Shown here one piece after another: positions 1 to 8,859 of a DNA stretch of 64,000 bases. This DNA is from Streptomyces sp. NBC_01317 (GTDB lineage: Bacteria; Actinomycetota; Actinomycetes; Streptomycetales; Streptomycetaceae): assembly GCF_035961655.1 (NCBI RefSeq), contig NZ_CP108393.1, forward strand, positions 620,001 through 684,000. Reading direction: 5' to 3'. Numbering within the stretch: the stretch's first letter is position 1; every line of letters begins with the position of its first letter. Position numbers and translations under genes: made by a program. The notes below the pieces were generated by a model. It was not told the DNA's origin and ran no database searches. It saw only the letters and a program-made list of their open reading frames with translations.

Positions 1-37
1 TCCGGGCGGACCCTCAGCCCGGCCCACGTCCCGGGCG

Positions 38-513
38 ATGACACAGCGGCCGGGGGCTGCGCCGACTCCGACACCAACTGGCCCCGAGGCGGATGAAGTT
101 GCCGCCTGCGCACATGAACGGGGAGGCACGGTAGCGGTCGAGGGAAGTCCCGTCGAGCTGGTACTCGACACCGGGGACGATGATCGGGAGTACACCGAGG
201 AGCAACTCCAGTACCTGTTGGCCGAATTGAGGCAGCTGGACCTCGCGAGCATCGAGCGGGCCCCTTCACCCCTCCCCGCGCCGCCCGGCACCCGTGGCTC
301 CGGCGCCCTGGAGCTGGGCGCGCGGTCATCGGCCTGGGCGGCGGCGGCGCTCTGCTCCCGGCGCTTGTCGGTCTCGTACAGGACTGGCTGAACCGCCGCC
401 GGTCAGGCACCGTCCGCATCAAGATCGGCGACGACGAGATCGAACTGGCCGCCACCTCCGACGAGATGCGGAAGCGCGCACTGGAGGATTTCCTCCGCCG
501 CCACGGGAAGTGA
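38..513 (+). pseudogene. EACC1-type conflict-system component, frameshifted
   Basis: This is a small gene directly upstream of a caspase. In the frame opening at ATG 38 it reads an acidic N-terminal half (VELVLDTGDDD, then EEQLQYLLAELRQLD) followed by a proline-rich linker. From about position 322 the continuation lies in another frame: a glycine-rich hydrophobic stretch (AVIGLGGGGALLPALVGL), then VRIKIGDDEIELAA and LEDFLRRHGK, stopping at 511-513. Together these match the layout of effector-associated constant component 1 (EACC1), which accompanies effectors in actinobacterial NTP-dependent conflict systems. The join falls in GC-rich gggcgcgcgg at 316-325, so a one-base indel or a sequencing error would explain it. 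The stop lies six bases before the caspase start, as expected for an operon. The start codon is uncertain. Confidence 0.7.
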
Positions 514-519
514 ACCGCG

Positions 520-1974
520 GTGGCGAGCCGGGCTCTGATCATCGCCAACAGCCGTTACGACGACGAGCACTTCGCCCCGCTTCCGGGGGCGGCCGCGGAC
601 GCCGCCGAGCTGGCACGGGTGCTCGGTGACGCGGCGATCGGCGGCTTCTCCGTCGAGACACTGGCCGACGTCGAACAGCGCACGGCGATGCGCGCGCTCG
701 AATCCTTCTTCGCCCAGGCCAAACCGGACGACTTGCTGCTCCTGCACCTCTCCCCGCACGGCTGGAAGGACATCCGCAACCGGCTGCACTTCGTCATGCG
801 CGACACCGAGCGCGACTACCCCGGCTCCACCGCCGTCTCCGCGGAACCGGTCGCCGGCTGGATGGGCGAGAGCCGCTCACGGCGCATCATCGTCATACTC
901 GACTGCTGCTACAGCGGGGCGTTCGCCCTGGGCGCGCTGCGCCGGGAAGCGGGCACTCCCACGGTCGACATCGCCGAGCCCTTCGCGGGCAACGGCCGGG
1001 TCGTCCTCACCGCGTCCACCGCCCTCCAGTACGCTCACGAGAACGAGCGGGACATCCGCTACAGCCGCGCCCCCGCCCAGCCGTCCGTCTTCACGTCGGC
1101 CGTGGTGAACGGCCTGCGCGACGGCTCGGCCGACCTGGACGGCGACGGACTCGTGTCGGTCGACGAGCTGTACGACTACGTGCACGAGCAGGTACGGCGG
1201 CGCATCGCGGGCCAGACACCGACACTCAGCGTGGACAGCGCTCAGGGCACGATCTACGTGGCCCGCAGCCCCCGCCACGGCGATGTCGACCGGCTCGCCG
1301 AGATGCGGGCCGCCGTACTCGACGCGCAGGCCTGGAAGCGGATCGGCGCCCTGCACCTGGTCGCCCAACTCCTGGGCAGCGTCCGCGAACCGACCCGCGA
1401 CGCGGCCCGGGCGGCCCTCCTGGGCCTGATCGCGGACGGGGATCGTGAAGTCGCGCGCCAGGCAAGGGAGTTGTGGCACAAGCGGGGGCTCGGCGAGATT
1501 CCCACAGCACGAGTGCCACGCCCGCCACGCCCGGCGGGACGCCGACCGGACGCGACCGGCCCGCCGTACGTCGGTATCGACTTCGGTACGACGAACTCGG
1601 CGATCGGCGTCTTCGAGGGTGAGGACGTCCGGCTGATCCCCAACCCCGAAGGAGCACTCAGCACCCCGAGCCTGGTGGGTCCAGTGTTCTTCCTACGAGA
1701 ATCCGTGGCCTATCGGGACCGCTGCCGCATGAAGTTGGTCGGGCTCGGAAATGATGGCGGCCCCTCGGCGGTTGCGTGTGGCCTGTGGGGTGTGGGCGTG
1801 GCGCCATGCGAGGCGTGCGGCTTCCGCGGCGTCGGTCGCGGACACGATGATGTTGTGGGCCCCGCTGCGTCCATCAGGTGTGCGTGTTCGGAGGCAAACA
1901 GACCAGAGGACGGCAAAACGGGGGATGTTGTGAGACGACATGGTCATGCCTTTCGTGCAGACGGGCACTGGTAG
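520..1974 (+). CDS. EACC1-associated caspase fused to a truncated Hsp70-like domain
   Basis: The protein has 484 residues from GTG 520. Residues 1 to about 245 form a C14/caspase p20-like protease: [10 protein letters not shown] strand, catalytic His80 in SPHGW, and catalytic Cys130 in DCCYSG. An EF-hand-like loop, [13 protein letters not shown], follows near residue 206. A helical linker leads to [14 protein letters not shown] near residue 350, the phosphate-1 motif that opens actin/Hsp70 ATPases. Full relatives carry a complete Hsp70 region of several hundred residues. Here similarity stops after STPSLV at about position 1678 and the remaining ~95 residues look like unrelated out-of-frame sequence. 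The ATPase regulator is therefore lost while the protease stays complete. Expected role from the family: an effector protease in self/non-self or phage response. Whether the remnant is functional is unknown. Confidence 0.75.
   Translation: MASRALIIANSRYDDEHFAPLPGAAADAAELARVLGDAAIGGFSVETLADVEQRTAMRALESFFAQAKPDDLLLLHLSPHGWKDIRNRLHFVMRDTERDYPGSTAVSAEPVAGWMGESRSRRIIVILDCCYSGAFALGALRREAGTPTVDIAEPFAGNGRVVLTASTALQYAHENERDIRYSRAPAQPSVFTSAVVNGLRDGSADLDGDGLVSVDELYDYVHEQVRRRIAGQTPTLSVDSAQGTIYVARSPRHGDVDRLAEMRAAVLDAQAWKRIGALHLVAQLLGSVREPTRDAARAALLGLIADGDREVARQARELWHKRGLGEIPTARVPRPPRPAGRRPDATGPPYVGIDFGTTNSAIGVFEGEDVRLIPNPEGALSTPSLVGPVFFLRESVAYRDRCRMKLVGLGNDGGPSAVACGLWGVGVAPCEACGFRGVGRGHDDVVGPAASIRCACSEANRPEDGKTGDVVRRHGHAFRADGHW
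1693..1941 (-). CDS. small hypothetical protein
   Basis: This is an 82-residue reading frame from ATG 1941 ([13 protein letters not shown]); a second ATG lies at 1947. It is convergent with the caspase frame and covers the junction where Hsp70 similarity ends. It begins with a beta-strand-like stretch and has an alanine-rich helix ([16 protein letters not shown]), a layout seen in small proteins of actinomycete mobile elements. I do not recognise a named family. If real, it arrived with the DNA that truncated the caspase gene. The start is chosen for a GAAAGG sequence seven bases upstream. Confidence 0.4.
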   Translation of the reverse strand: MSSHNIPRFAVLWSVCLRTRTPDGRSGAHNIIVSATDAAEAARLAWRHAHTPQATRNRRGAAIISEPDQLHAAAVPIGHGFS

Positions 1975-2148
1975 ACCTGCGCGGGCCGGGGCCTGCTTTC
2001 GGGGATGCGGGACGCGCGGTCGATGGTGGCGAGGGCAGCGTCGGGTGACCGATGATTCCGCTGGGGGGGGCCGAGCTGCTGCAGGCGCTCGGGAAGCAAG
2101 TGGGAGAGGACACCCGCGTGGATCGCGGCCTCCTCTCGGGCGTCGTGG

Positions 2149-2586
2149 TCAGGTCATCGGCGTCAGCAGGAAGAGAGGGATCAGACGGTTGGTCCTTGTC
2201 TGGTACACCTCGTAGTCCGGCCAGATCCGTACGGCACGTTCCCACCATGTCGCGCGCTCGTCCCCGGTGAGTTCCCGTGCAAGGTAGTCCCCCTTTACGG
2301 TCCGGTCCTGTACCTCTGCGACGGGGTGGGCTTTGAGGTTGAAGTACCAGGCGGGATGAGTCGGGGCGCCGCCCTGCGACGCGACGGCCAGGTACGCGCC
2401 GTCGTGTTCGACGCGCATCACCGGGTTCTTGCGCAGTTTTCCCGACTTGGCTCCGAGGCTCGTCACTACGACGACCGGCACCTCCCGCAGAAACAGGCCC
2501 TTGGTCCCGCCGGATCCCTCGTACTCCGCCACCTGGTTGCTCACCCACTCCTTGGGGCCAGGCAGATATTCGCCTTGCAAAGGCAT
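2149..2586 (-). CDS. deazaflavin (F420)-dependent nitroreductase family protein
   Basis: The protein has 145 residues and matches the Ddn-like split beta-barrel family, which uses reduced coenzyme F420 to reduce activated C=C or nitro groups. Visible family features are the N-terminal helix ending in WVSNQVAEYE, the strand VPVVVVTSLGAKSGKLRKNPVM with its conserved threonine/serine-glycine-lysine turn, YLAVASQGG, HPAWYFNLKAHP, and WWERAVRIWPDYEVYQTRT near the C terminus. The length is normal for the family. It is divergent from the TetR gene at 2918, and two palindromes in the shared intergenic region suggest that regulator controls it. It is likely cytoplasmic. The substrate cannot be inferred. 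Confidence 0.88.
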   Translation of the reverse strand: MPLQGEYLPGPKEWVSNQVAEYEGSGGTKGLFLREVPVVVVTSLGAKSGKLRKNPVMRVEHDGAYLAVASQGGAPTHPAWYFNLKAHPVAEVQDRTVKGDYLARELTGDERATWWERAVRIWPDYEVYQTRTNRLIPLFLLTPMT

Positions 2587-2822
2587 ACTGCTCCCTCAAC
2601 GTTCCGTGGTAGTCGAAAAAAATGCGGCCGGTCGCTGTTGACAGCCGGGTTTCAGGCAGGAGCCGTAGGACCCGTTCACCGGCTCGGTTTCCCGTCCGCA
2701 GGTGCGCGGACAGGGCGGCCTGCGCGGCGCAGCGAACCGGAGACGTATCGCGTCCCTCCGTCCTCCACGGTCGGCCACTGATTCCACTGTCCGCTTTGGC
2801 TGGACGATCGTCAAGCCAATCG

Positions 2823-2861
2823 CTGGACATTCGTACAGCGATTCACTGGACATCTGTACAG
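2823..2861. promoter_or_regulatory. pair of palindromic TetR-type operators
   Basis: Two 16-bp imperfect palindromes of form CTGNACNNNNGTNCAG lie at 2823-2838 and 2846-2861, 23 bp apart start to start. They sit between the divergent Ddn-like gene and the TetR gene, about 57 bp before the TetR start. The geometry suits cooperative binding of two TetR dimers that repress both directions. Confidence 0.6.
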
Positions 2862-2917
2862 CGAGCCGCTTGCCGGATCGGACGATGTGGTGCCATGCTC
2901 GGAGCAGGAGGAACCTG

Positions 2918-3496
2918 ATGACCATGTCAAAGGCACAACCGCGACCGGCATCACGCGCGGAGCAGGCCCGCCAGACCAAGGCAGGCATTCTCGCGGCCTC
3001 TCTGCGACTGTTCGCCCAGCACGGATACAGCGCGACCTCCTTCCAGGACATCGCCGACGAGGTCGGTCTGACCAAGGCGGCCGTGTCCTACCACTTCCCT
3101 AGCAAGATCGAACTCCTGCGTGGCGTCTGCGATCCCGTCCACGAGACGATGACCGCAGTGGTCGACGATGCTTCCCGGCTGCGGACCCGCCGGCAGAGGA
3201 TCGACGCGATGGCCCGCGGGTTCGTCGAGGTCATGATCAGCCAGCGCGCGGTCATGGGTTTTTTGGCCAGCGACCCCGCCATGAGCGGGCCGCTCCAGAC
3301 GGACCGCTCCATGGACAGCCTGTTGGAGCGCGCCATTCACGTCCTGTACGGCGACACGCCGACCGGCGATCAGCGCCTGGCCGTTTATGCCGTTCCTGCG
3401 CTCGGTGACGCGCTCTCGGCCCTGCCCCAATTCACGGACGAGGAATTGCGGCCCATCCTGCTGCGCGCGGTCAAGCGGCTCGTACCAGAACGCTGA
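2918..3496 (+). CDS. TetR/AcrR family transcriptional regulator
   Basis: The regulator has 192 residues. ATG 2918 is preceded at eight bases by GGAGGA; a longer in-frame extension upstream is not needed. An N-terminal helix-turn-helix spans about residues 20-60 (ILAASLRLFAQHGYSATSFQDIADEVGLTKAAVSYHFPSK), the classic TetR DNA-binding pattern, and is followed by a helical ligand-binding domain of usual length. The gene is divergent from the F420-dependent enzyme at 2149-2586, with twin palindromes between them, and is followed at 115 bp by an alpha/beta hydrolase on the same strand. Autoregulation and control of the neighbours is the likely role; the inducer is unknown. Confidence 0.9.
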   Translation: MTMSKAQPRPASRAEQARQTKAGILAASLRLFAQHGYSATSFQDIADEVGLTKAAVSYHFPSKIELLRGVCDPVHETMTAVVDDASRLRTRRQRIDAMARGFVEVMISQRAVMGFLASDPAMSGPLQTDRSMDSLLERAIHVLYGDTPTGDQRLAVYAVPALGDALSALPQFTDEELRPILLRAVKRLVPER

Positions 3497-3611
3497 CCAC
3501 GCGCCCTCCCGGTCCCCGATGCTGCCGCAGCCGACGTCTCACCGGCGGTCGGTGGTAGCCGGCTGTCCGGACCACCACGTCCTCTCCTCAGACCCCTTGA
3601 AAGGGGGAGAC

Positions 3612-4817
3612 ATGAAATTCCTGTTCCGTAACGAGTCCTTCTCCTTCGAGACTCTGCGCACCGCCGGATACGGTACCTACGGGGGAGCCGATCTCGGGGA
3701 GGTGCTCGCCACCACCCGGGGCATCCGCGAGAAGGACGAACGCAGCTGGCTCCGGGCCTGGAAGGCCACGGCCGAGCGTGTCCACGCCCTCGGCCGGGAC
3801 GCCCTGGCCGCCGGCCACAGGGTCAGCGCCCGCGAAGCCCTGCTGCGCGCCTCGAACTACTACCGCACCGCGGAGTTCTTCCTGCGCGAGCACCCTGCCA
3901 CCGACCCCGAGGTCGCCCTGCTGTCCGGGCTGGCACGTAAGACGTTCGCCTCCGCGGCCACCCTGCTTGACACACCCGTCGAAGAGATCTCGATCCCGTA
4001 CGAGGCCACGACGCTGCCGGGCTACCTCTTCCTCGTGGACGACTCCGGCCGGCCGCGTCCAACGGTGGTCTACAACAGCGGCTACGACTCCACACTCGAG
4101 GAGTCCTACTTCGCGATCGCGGCCGCGGCCCTGCGACGCGGCTACAACGTCCTGGCCTACGACGGCCCGGGACAAGGCGCCGCACTGCGCGAGCAGCACC
4201 TGGTCTTCCGACCGGACTGGGAGGCCGTCGTGACCCCCGTCATCGACTACGCCCTCACCCGCAAAGAGATCGACGCCGACACCATCACGCTCTTCGGCTA
4301 CAGCCTCGGAGGATTCCTGGTCGCGCGGGCCGCCGCTTTCGACCACCGTGTCGCGGCCCTGATCCTCGACGACGGCATCTACGACTTCTACGCCCCCTTC
4401 TCCGACGCACTCCCCGGCTTCCTCGAGACATGGATCGAACAGGGTCACGACGACCGCGTGCGCCCGTTCCTGTCGCTGCTGACGGCAACCGACGTCGGGG
4501 CACGCTGGGCACTGCGCAACGGCGCCTGGGCCATGGGTGCCGAGTCTTTCCCGGATCTCATCCGCAAGACCCGGGCCTACACCCTCAAGGGAGTCGCCGA
4601 CCAGGTCCGGGCACCCACTCTGATCATGGATGCCGAGGATGACCACTTCCTCAAGGGCCAGCCACAGGCCGCGCAGAGCGCGTTGACCAACGCCGTCACC
4701 ACACTGGTGACCCTGACCGGCGCTGAGGGAGCGGGCGAACATGTCCACGTCGGCGCGCTGACGCGGGCCCACCAGGTGATGTTCGACTGGCTCGACGACA
4801 CGCTCCCTTCCCACTGA
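3612..4817 (+). CDS. alpha/beta hydrolase, FrsA / pseudooxynicotine-hydrolase-like
   Basis: The enzyme has 401 residues from ATG 3612, preceded by AAGGGGGAGA. It has a helical N-terminal cap (residues 1 to ~130) and then an alpha/beta-hydrolase core. The nucleophile elbow GYSLGG follows FGYSLGGFLVARA-type packing near residue 235, the acid is in MDAEDDHF, and the histidine is in GEHVHVGA near residue 375. YNSGYDSTLEE and LAYDGPGQGAALRE form the oxyanion region and lid strands typical of the 2,6-dihydropseudooxynicotine hydrolase and DUF1100 branch. These enzymes cleave C-C or ester bonds in small aromatic or ketone substrates. It follows the TetR gene and may be under its control. It is likely cytoplasmic. 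The substrate is unknown. Confidence 0.85.
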   Translation: MKFLFRNESFSFETLRTAGYGTYGGADLGEVLATTRGIREKDERSWLRAWKATAERVHALGRDALAAGHRVSAREALLRASNYYRTAEFFLREHPATDPEVALLSGLARKTFASAATLLDTPVEEISIPYEATTLPGYLFLVDDSGRPRPTVVYNSGYDSTLEESYFAIAAAALRRGYNVLAYDGPGQGAALREQHLVFRPDWEAVVTPVIDYALTRKEIDADTITLFGYSLGGFLVARAAAFDHRVAALILDDGIYDFYAPFSDALPGFLETWIEQGHDDRVRPFLSLLTATDVGARWALRNGAWAMGAESFPDLIRKTRAYTLKGVADQVRAPTLIMDAEDDHFLKGQPQAAQSALTNAVTTLVTLTGAEGAGEHVHVGALTRAHQVMFDWLDDTLPSH

Positions 4818-4822
4818 GCAGA

Positions 4823-4859
4823 CGGCCCCGGACCGGTGAGTGCGAGGCGGGCGGGGCCG
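4823..4859. terminator. bidirectional terminator-like hairpin
   Basis: An 8-bp perfect inverted repeat (cggccccg / cggggccg) with a 21-base loop lies between the convergent hydrolase and XRE genes. There is no T-run, as is usual in Streptomyces. Confidence 0.4.
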
Positions 4860-4867
4860 CTGCGGAT

Positions 4868-5725
4868 TCAGTGGTCCTCCGGGGCGCGGGTGGCCGCGCC
4901 CTCGACGGCGGAGGTGGCGGCGAGGGAGCCGAGCAGGGCCAGCGCGTGGGCGGAGTCCGTGTCCGGTTCGGCGTGGTAGACAACCAGAAGCTGGCCGTCG
5001 GTGCCGGTGACGGCGAGCTTGTCGCGGTAGAGGTCGAGGTCGCCGACCTCCGGGTGATGCAGGCGGCTGATCTCAGATACCCGCCGACGAACGTCGTGAC
5101 GGGCCCACAGAGTGCGGAAGCGCTCGCTCTTGAGGGAAAGTTCACCCACGAGCGCGGCGAACCGCGGATCGCCGTCGTCAGCTCCGACAGCGGCGCGCAG
5201 CTGGGCGACCACTCCGGCGGTGGCTTGTGGCCAGTCCCGGTACAGGGCCCGTTCACGAGGGTCGAGGAAAGCCGAACGCAGCCGGTTGACACCCGGCGCG
5301 ATGCTCGGTGACAGGGCGGTCGCTATCGGGTTCGCGCCCAGGACATCAAAGTACTTCCCCTGGACCAACGCCGGCATCGGCATCTGCGCGAGCAGATGCC
5401 GGATGCTGACGGGGACCTTCTCGTCCGCCGGCCGGGCCCTCCCGCGCGCCCGGTCGCGGGTGAGGCCGATCAGGTACGCGGTCGCGTCGGCATCGAGCTG
5501 GAAGACACGCGCCAGCGCTTCCAGGACCTGGACCGAGGGGTTGCGGTCACGACCCTGCTCCAGGCGCAGGTAGTAGTCCGCGCTGATCCCGGCGAGCGTG
5601 GCCACCTCCTCCCGGCGCAGGCCCGGCACCCGCCGCAGCCCGTGCGGATTGATCCCGACCTCCCCGGGTCGGACCAGTTCTCGCCGGGCTCGCAAAAACT
5701 CGCCGAGCGCGTTGGTGTTTTCCAT
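4868..5725 (-). CDS. XRE-family regulator with MmyB-like ligand-binding domain
   Basis: The protein has 285 residues from ATG 5725 (MENTNALGEFLRARRE); a GTG nine bases earlier is an alternative start. The N-terminal helix-turn-helix (HGLRRVPGLRREEVATLAGISADYYLRLEQGR) is the hallmark of the large actinobacterial group with a C-terminal MmyB-like PAS-fold domain. That domain is visible from about residue 105 (YFDVLGANPIATAL, NRLRSAFLDPRERALY, VVAQLRAAVG) to the end (YHAEPDTDSAHALALLG). Members bind small fatty-acid-like or aromatic ligands and commonly sit divergent from a single oxidoreductase. That is the case here, with an aldo/keto reductase 183 bp away. Confidence 0.9.
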   Translation of the reverse strand: MENTNALGEFLRARRELVRPGEVGINPHGLRRVPGLRREEVATLAGISADYYLRLEQGRDRNPSVQVLEALARVFQLDADATAYLIGLTRDRARGRARPADEKVPVSIRHLLAQMPMPALVQGKYFDVLGANPIATALSPSIAPGVNRLRSAFLDPRERALYRDWPQATAGVVAQLRAAVGADDGDPRFAALVGELSLKSERFRTLWARHDVRRRVSEISRLHHPEVGDLDLYRDKLAVTGTDGQLLVVYHAEPDTDSAHALALLGSLAATSAVEGAATRAPEDH

Positions 5726-5908
5726 AACGCCCACGGTAATTCCGCATCACACCCATATCACCTCGGGTGACTGTCCCTGCCACTCCCAGGAACACCGGGG
5801 TACTGCCCCACTGGCTCCGGTTGCCGCAGCATGAACACACGGCACGGTGATCCTTCGACCACCCACCAGGACTGACCTGCCGCAAGCTCCACCGACGAAA
5901 GGCACGAC

Positions 5909-6775
5909 ATGACCACCACTACTCCCGGCGGATCCCTCACCCTCGCCGAGGACCTCGTCATCAGTCGAATGGGATACGGCGCCATGCAACTCGCGGGTCC
6001 TGGCGTGTTCGGGCCCCCCAAAGACCGCGACCAGGCCTTGGCGGTACTCCGCGAGGCGATCGCGCTGGGCATCACCCACATCGACACCAGCGACTACTAC
6101 GGCCCCTTCGTCGTCAACGAGCTGATCAAGGAGGCCCTGCACCCCTACCCGGGCGCACTGCACATCGTCACCAAGGTCGGCGCCCGCCGCGACGAGACCG
6201 GGGCCTGGATTCCCTCCCTGGAGCCCGCGGCCCTCAAGACGCAGGTTCATGACAACCTCCAGCACCTGGGCCTGGAAGCGCTGGACGTGGTCAATTTGCG
6301 CCTGGGCTCCGTCGAGGGAACCTCCGAGGAGTCCATCGCCGAGCAGTTCGGCGCCCTGGCGGACCTGCGTGAGCAGGGGCTGATCCGCCACCTGGGACTC
6401 AGCGGCGTCTCCCTCACCCAGCTCACCGAGGCCCAGGCGATCGCCCCTGTCGTAACTGTGCAGAACCTCTACAACCTGGCCAACCGCGCCGACGACGCGC
6501 TCGTCGCACACTGCGCGGCCCAGAACATCGCCTTCGCCTCGTTCTTCCCCCTCGGCGGCTTCAGCCCGCTGCAGTCGCAAACCCTCACAGACGTCGCCAC
6601 CCGGCTGGAGGCCTCGCCGCAGCAGGTCGCCCTGGCCTGGCTGCTGCAGCGCTCGGCCACCACTGTCCTGATCCCGGGCACCTCCTCCCTCTCCCACCTG
6701 CGCGAGAACGTCTCCGCAGCCGACCTCGTCCTGCCCCCAGACGCCGTCGCCGAACTCGACACAATCGCCCAGTAG
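5909..6775 (+). CDS. aldo/keto reductase
   Basis: The protein has 288 residues and follows the (beta/alpha)8 aldo/keto reductase pattern: MGYGAMQLAG opening, HIDTSDYYGP with the catalytic Asp-Tyr pair, IVTKVGARRD carrying the lysine, and the NADPH-binding C-terminal segment IPGTSSLSHLRENVSAADL. The usual catalytic histidine strand is replaced by VVNLRLGS. This NLR variant is common in the actinobacterial oxidoreductase group paired with MmyB-type regulators. It catalyses NADPH-dependent carbonyl reduction of an unknown substrate in the cytoplasm. It is divergent from the XRE regulator at 4868-5725 and is probably its main target. Confidence 0.88.
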   Translation: MTTTTPGGSLTLAEDLVISRMGYGAMQLAGPGVFGPPKDRDQALAVLREAIALGITHIDTSDYYGPFVVNELIKEALHPYPGALHIVTKVGARRDETGAWIPSLEPAALKTQVHDNLQHLGLEALDVVNLRLGSVEGTSEESIAEQFGALADLREQGLIRHLGLSGVSLTQLTEAQAIAPVVTVQNLYNLANRADDALVAHCAAQNIAFASFFPLGGFSPLQSQTLTDVATRLEASPQQVALAWLLQRSATTVLIPGTSSLSHLRENVSAADLVLPPDAVAELDTIAQ

Positions 6776-7370
6776 CACCACCAGCCCCGACGCTCACCGC
6801 GTCCCCGGCCGACCTGGCACGGCCGATCCAATGCGCGCGCCAATCCAGCGGCACCGCGAGGCAGAACACCGGACAGCGGAAATGACAGGTGATCACATGC
6901 GGTCGGCCGCCGTCCTGCTCGAAGTTCCGGGCGGCACCGGCAGCACCGTCACTGCCTCGCAGGCCAGCACGTCGTCACCACCCTCGCCCCGGGGTGAGGA
7001 GATCCCCGACACGTGCCACAACGGTGGCTGACGGAATGCCGCTCGCGCTGACGTGTCACTCGCCGCACCTGCCGTGGTCCACCGGTCAGGGGCTGGGCTC
7101 GTGTACAGCACCAGCAAAAATCCGCATGTAGCCTTCCGATGGTGAAGCCACTCGCGACCGGGACACCGGCACGAGTGGCTTCACCGACAAAAGCTCGGTC
7201 CACGTCGGCCCACGTCGGCTCGGGGATCGAGAAGCCGAGGCGGGTTTCCACGGCAACGCGGCTCTCGGCCGTGACGCCGCGTGGTGTGAAACCGGATACC
7301 AGCCCGTCGCCGGGTCCCACGGCACCTCGGCCTATGCGCAGGACCGCTGTACGGGTGGGTTGTGGCCGTT
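6776..7370. other. gene-poor stretch between aldo/keto reductase and TetR
   Basis: There is no complete gene in these 595 bases. On the minus strand between about 7100 and 7350 one frame has strong G/C third positions (including TPRGVTAESRVAVETRLGF and WADVDRAFVGEATRAG) but no start or matching family. It may be a decayed gene end. A perfect 14-bp hairpin at 7141-7185 lies inside it. Confidence 0.5.
7141..7185. repeat. perfect 14-bp inverted repeat
   Basis: The arms ggtgaagccactcg (7141-7154) and cgagtggcttcacc (7172-7185) are perfectly complementary around a 17-base loop. It could terminate transcription coming from the TetR gene on the minus strand. No T-run is present. Confidence 0.6.
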
Positions 7371-7961
7371 CTAGGGCCTCGGCAGGAGAGCCAGGGCCGT
7401 TTCGGCGATCGCGCGCAGTGCGCCAGGGCTGCTTCCGCCCTTGCCGAGGGCTTCGATACCGCGCAGCACGGCCAGGAGCAGGCCGGCGAGACGGGTGGGG
7501 TCGGCGTCCTGTTCGATATCGCCGGCCCGCTGTGCTCCCGCGATACAGGAGGAAATGAGTTCCTCGATCGCCGCGAACGTCTTGCGCGCCGTTGCCGCGA
7601 CGGCTTCGTCTTGACCCGACAGTTCCGCGGTGCCCTTGGCGAGCAGGCAGCCGCGCAGGCAGACGTCCGAGGCGGTGACGTCCGCCGCTATCACGACATG
7701 CGCGCGCAGCCGTTCGTAGGCGCCGGCATCGGTACCCTCCAGCGCCCGGCGCACAGCCTCGATCAGCCCGGCGCAATAGTCGTCGAAGACCCGCAAGAAC
7801 AGCTGATGCTTGTCGCCGAAGGCGCCGTACAGGCTGCCCTTGCCCAGACCGGTGGCCGTCGCGATGTCATCCACTCGCGCAGCCGCGTAACCGGCCGACC
7901 AGAACTGTTCTTCGGCCGCGGCCAGGACCTCGCCCTCATCGAAGCTTCGGGATCGTCCCAT
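7371..7961 (-). CDS. TetR/AcrR family transcriptional regulator
   Basis: The protein has 196 residues from ATG 7961 (MGRSRSFDEGEVLAAA). An upstream in-frame ATG exists, but the SRSFDEGEVL start matches the family. The helix-turn-helix occupies about residues 12-50 (AEEQFWSAGYAAARVDDIATATGLGKGSLYGAFGDK). The C-terminal domain has the CLRGCLLAKGTAELSG segment typical of the TetR group that regulates neighbouring reductases and quinone-stress genes; the two cysteines around LRG could sense oxidants. It is divergent from an SDR at 8107, with a palindrome over the putative SDR promoter, so repression of the SDR is the likely job. Confidence 0.9.
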   Translation of the reverse strand: MGRSRSFDEGEVLAAAEEQFWSAGYAAARVDDIATATGLGKGSLYGAFGDKHQLFLRVFDDYCAGLIEAVRRALEGTDAGAYERLRAHVVIAADVTASDVCLRGCLLAKGTAELSGQDEAVAATARKTFAAIEELISSCIAGAQRAGDIEQDADPTRLAGLLLAVLRGIEALGKGGSSPGALRAIAETALALLPRP

Positions 7962-7980
7962 GTTCTCAGGATACCCATTC

Positions 7981-8019
7981 TTGACCACCCAGTCCAGAAG
8001 GGGCTACCTTGTGGACTGG
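7981..8019 (+). promoter_or_regulatory. putative SDR promoter with palindromic operator
   Basis: TTGACC (7981-7986) and TACCTT (8005-8010) are 18 bases apart, giving a plausible housekeeping promoter. Arms ccagtcca (7989-7996) and tggactgg (8012-8019) form an inverted repeat overlapping it. A third half-site, tggtcca, follows. Repression by the divergent TetR regulator would fit. Confidence 0.45.
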
Positions 8020-8106
8020 ATGGTCCAGAAAATTGGCCCGCCCCTCCCCGTCGCCGGTGCGGCCTCGAGCAGCACCAACGACACAGCCTCGCGGAAGGAC
8101 AGTGCC

Positions 8107-8859
8107 ATGAGCACCATGAACGGTAAGACAGCCCTGGTCACAGGCGCTTCCAGCGGTATCGGCCGGGCGATCGCCCGGCGCTTCGCCGATGACGGTGCCC
8201 GCGTCTACCTGACCGGCCGACGCGCGGACGAACTCGAAGCCGCCGCCAAAGACATGGGCCCCAACGCGATCGCCCTACCGTGCGATGTCTCGCAGGCCGC
8301 CGACCTCGACCGGGTGATGGACGTCATCCGCAGCGATGGACGACGCCTGGACACGGTGGTGGCCAACGCCGGCCTGGGTGACGGATCGTTCCTCTCGGAC
8401 GTGACCGAGGAGCAGTTCGACCACGTCTTCGGCGTGAACACCAAGGGCAGTCTTCTGACGGTGCAGAAGTCCCTGCCCCTGCTGACCGGGAGCGCTTCGG
8501 TCATCCTGCTGGCATCCTCCACCATCCACCAGGGCGCCGACCGGATGGGCGTCTACTCCGCGTCCAAGGCCGCCGTGCGCAGCCTCGGCCGGACCTGGGC
8601 CGCGGAACTGGCCCCGCGCGGCGTACGCGTGAACGTCATCACGCCCGGCCCTATCGCCACCCCCGCGATCGAGCGCATGGCCGACGGGCTCGGCCTGAGC
8701 ATTCAGGACCTCCACGGTGCGATGGCCGCGAACGTTCCATTGCGGCGCATGGGCCGCCCCGAGGAGGTCGCTGCGCTGGCCGCCTTCCTGGCTGGCTCCG
8801 AGAGCTCCTTCATCACCGGCGCCGAGCACTTCGTCGACGGAGGACAAGTCCAGGTCTGA
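8107..8859 (+). CDS. SDR family NAD(P)-dependent oxidoreductase
   Basis: This classical short-chain dehydrogenase has 250 residues from ATG 8107, the second of several upstream in-frame options, chosen because MSTMNGKTALVTGASSGIG places the cofactor motif at the usual distance. TGASSGIG (NAD(P) binding), NAG, the catalytic serine in LLASS, YSASK (Tyr-Lys) and a C-terminal GAEHFVDGGQVQV are all present. It is probably NADPH-preferring (TGRRADE after strand 2). It is divergent from the TetR gene at 7371-7961 with a palindrome in between. It probably forms a stress-inducible reductase pair with that regulator. Confidence 0.92.
   Translation: MSTMNGKTALVTGASSGIGRAIARRFADDGARVYLTGRRADELEAAAKDMGPNAIALPCDVSQAADLDRVMDVIRSDGRRLDTVVANAGLGDGSFLSDVTEEQFDHVFGVNTKGSLLTVQKSLPLLTGSASVILLASSTIHQGADRMGVYSASKAAVRSLGRTWAAELAPRGVRVNVITPGPIATPAIERMADGLGLSIQDLHGAMAANVPLRRMGRPEEVAALAAFLAGSESSFITGAEHFVDGGQVQV

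Noticed and set aside
38..1974. Intact caspase-based defence system
   Set aside because: EACC1 is frameshifted and the Hsp70 domain is cut after its first motif.
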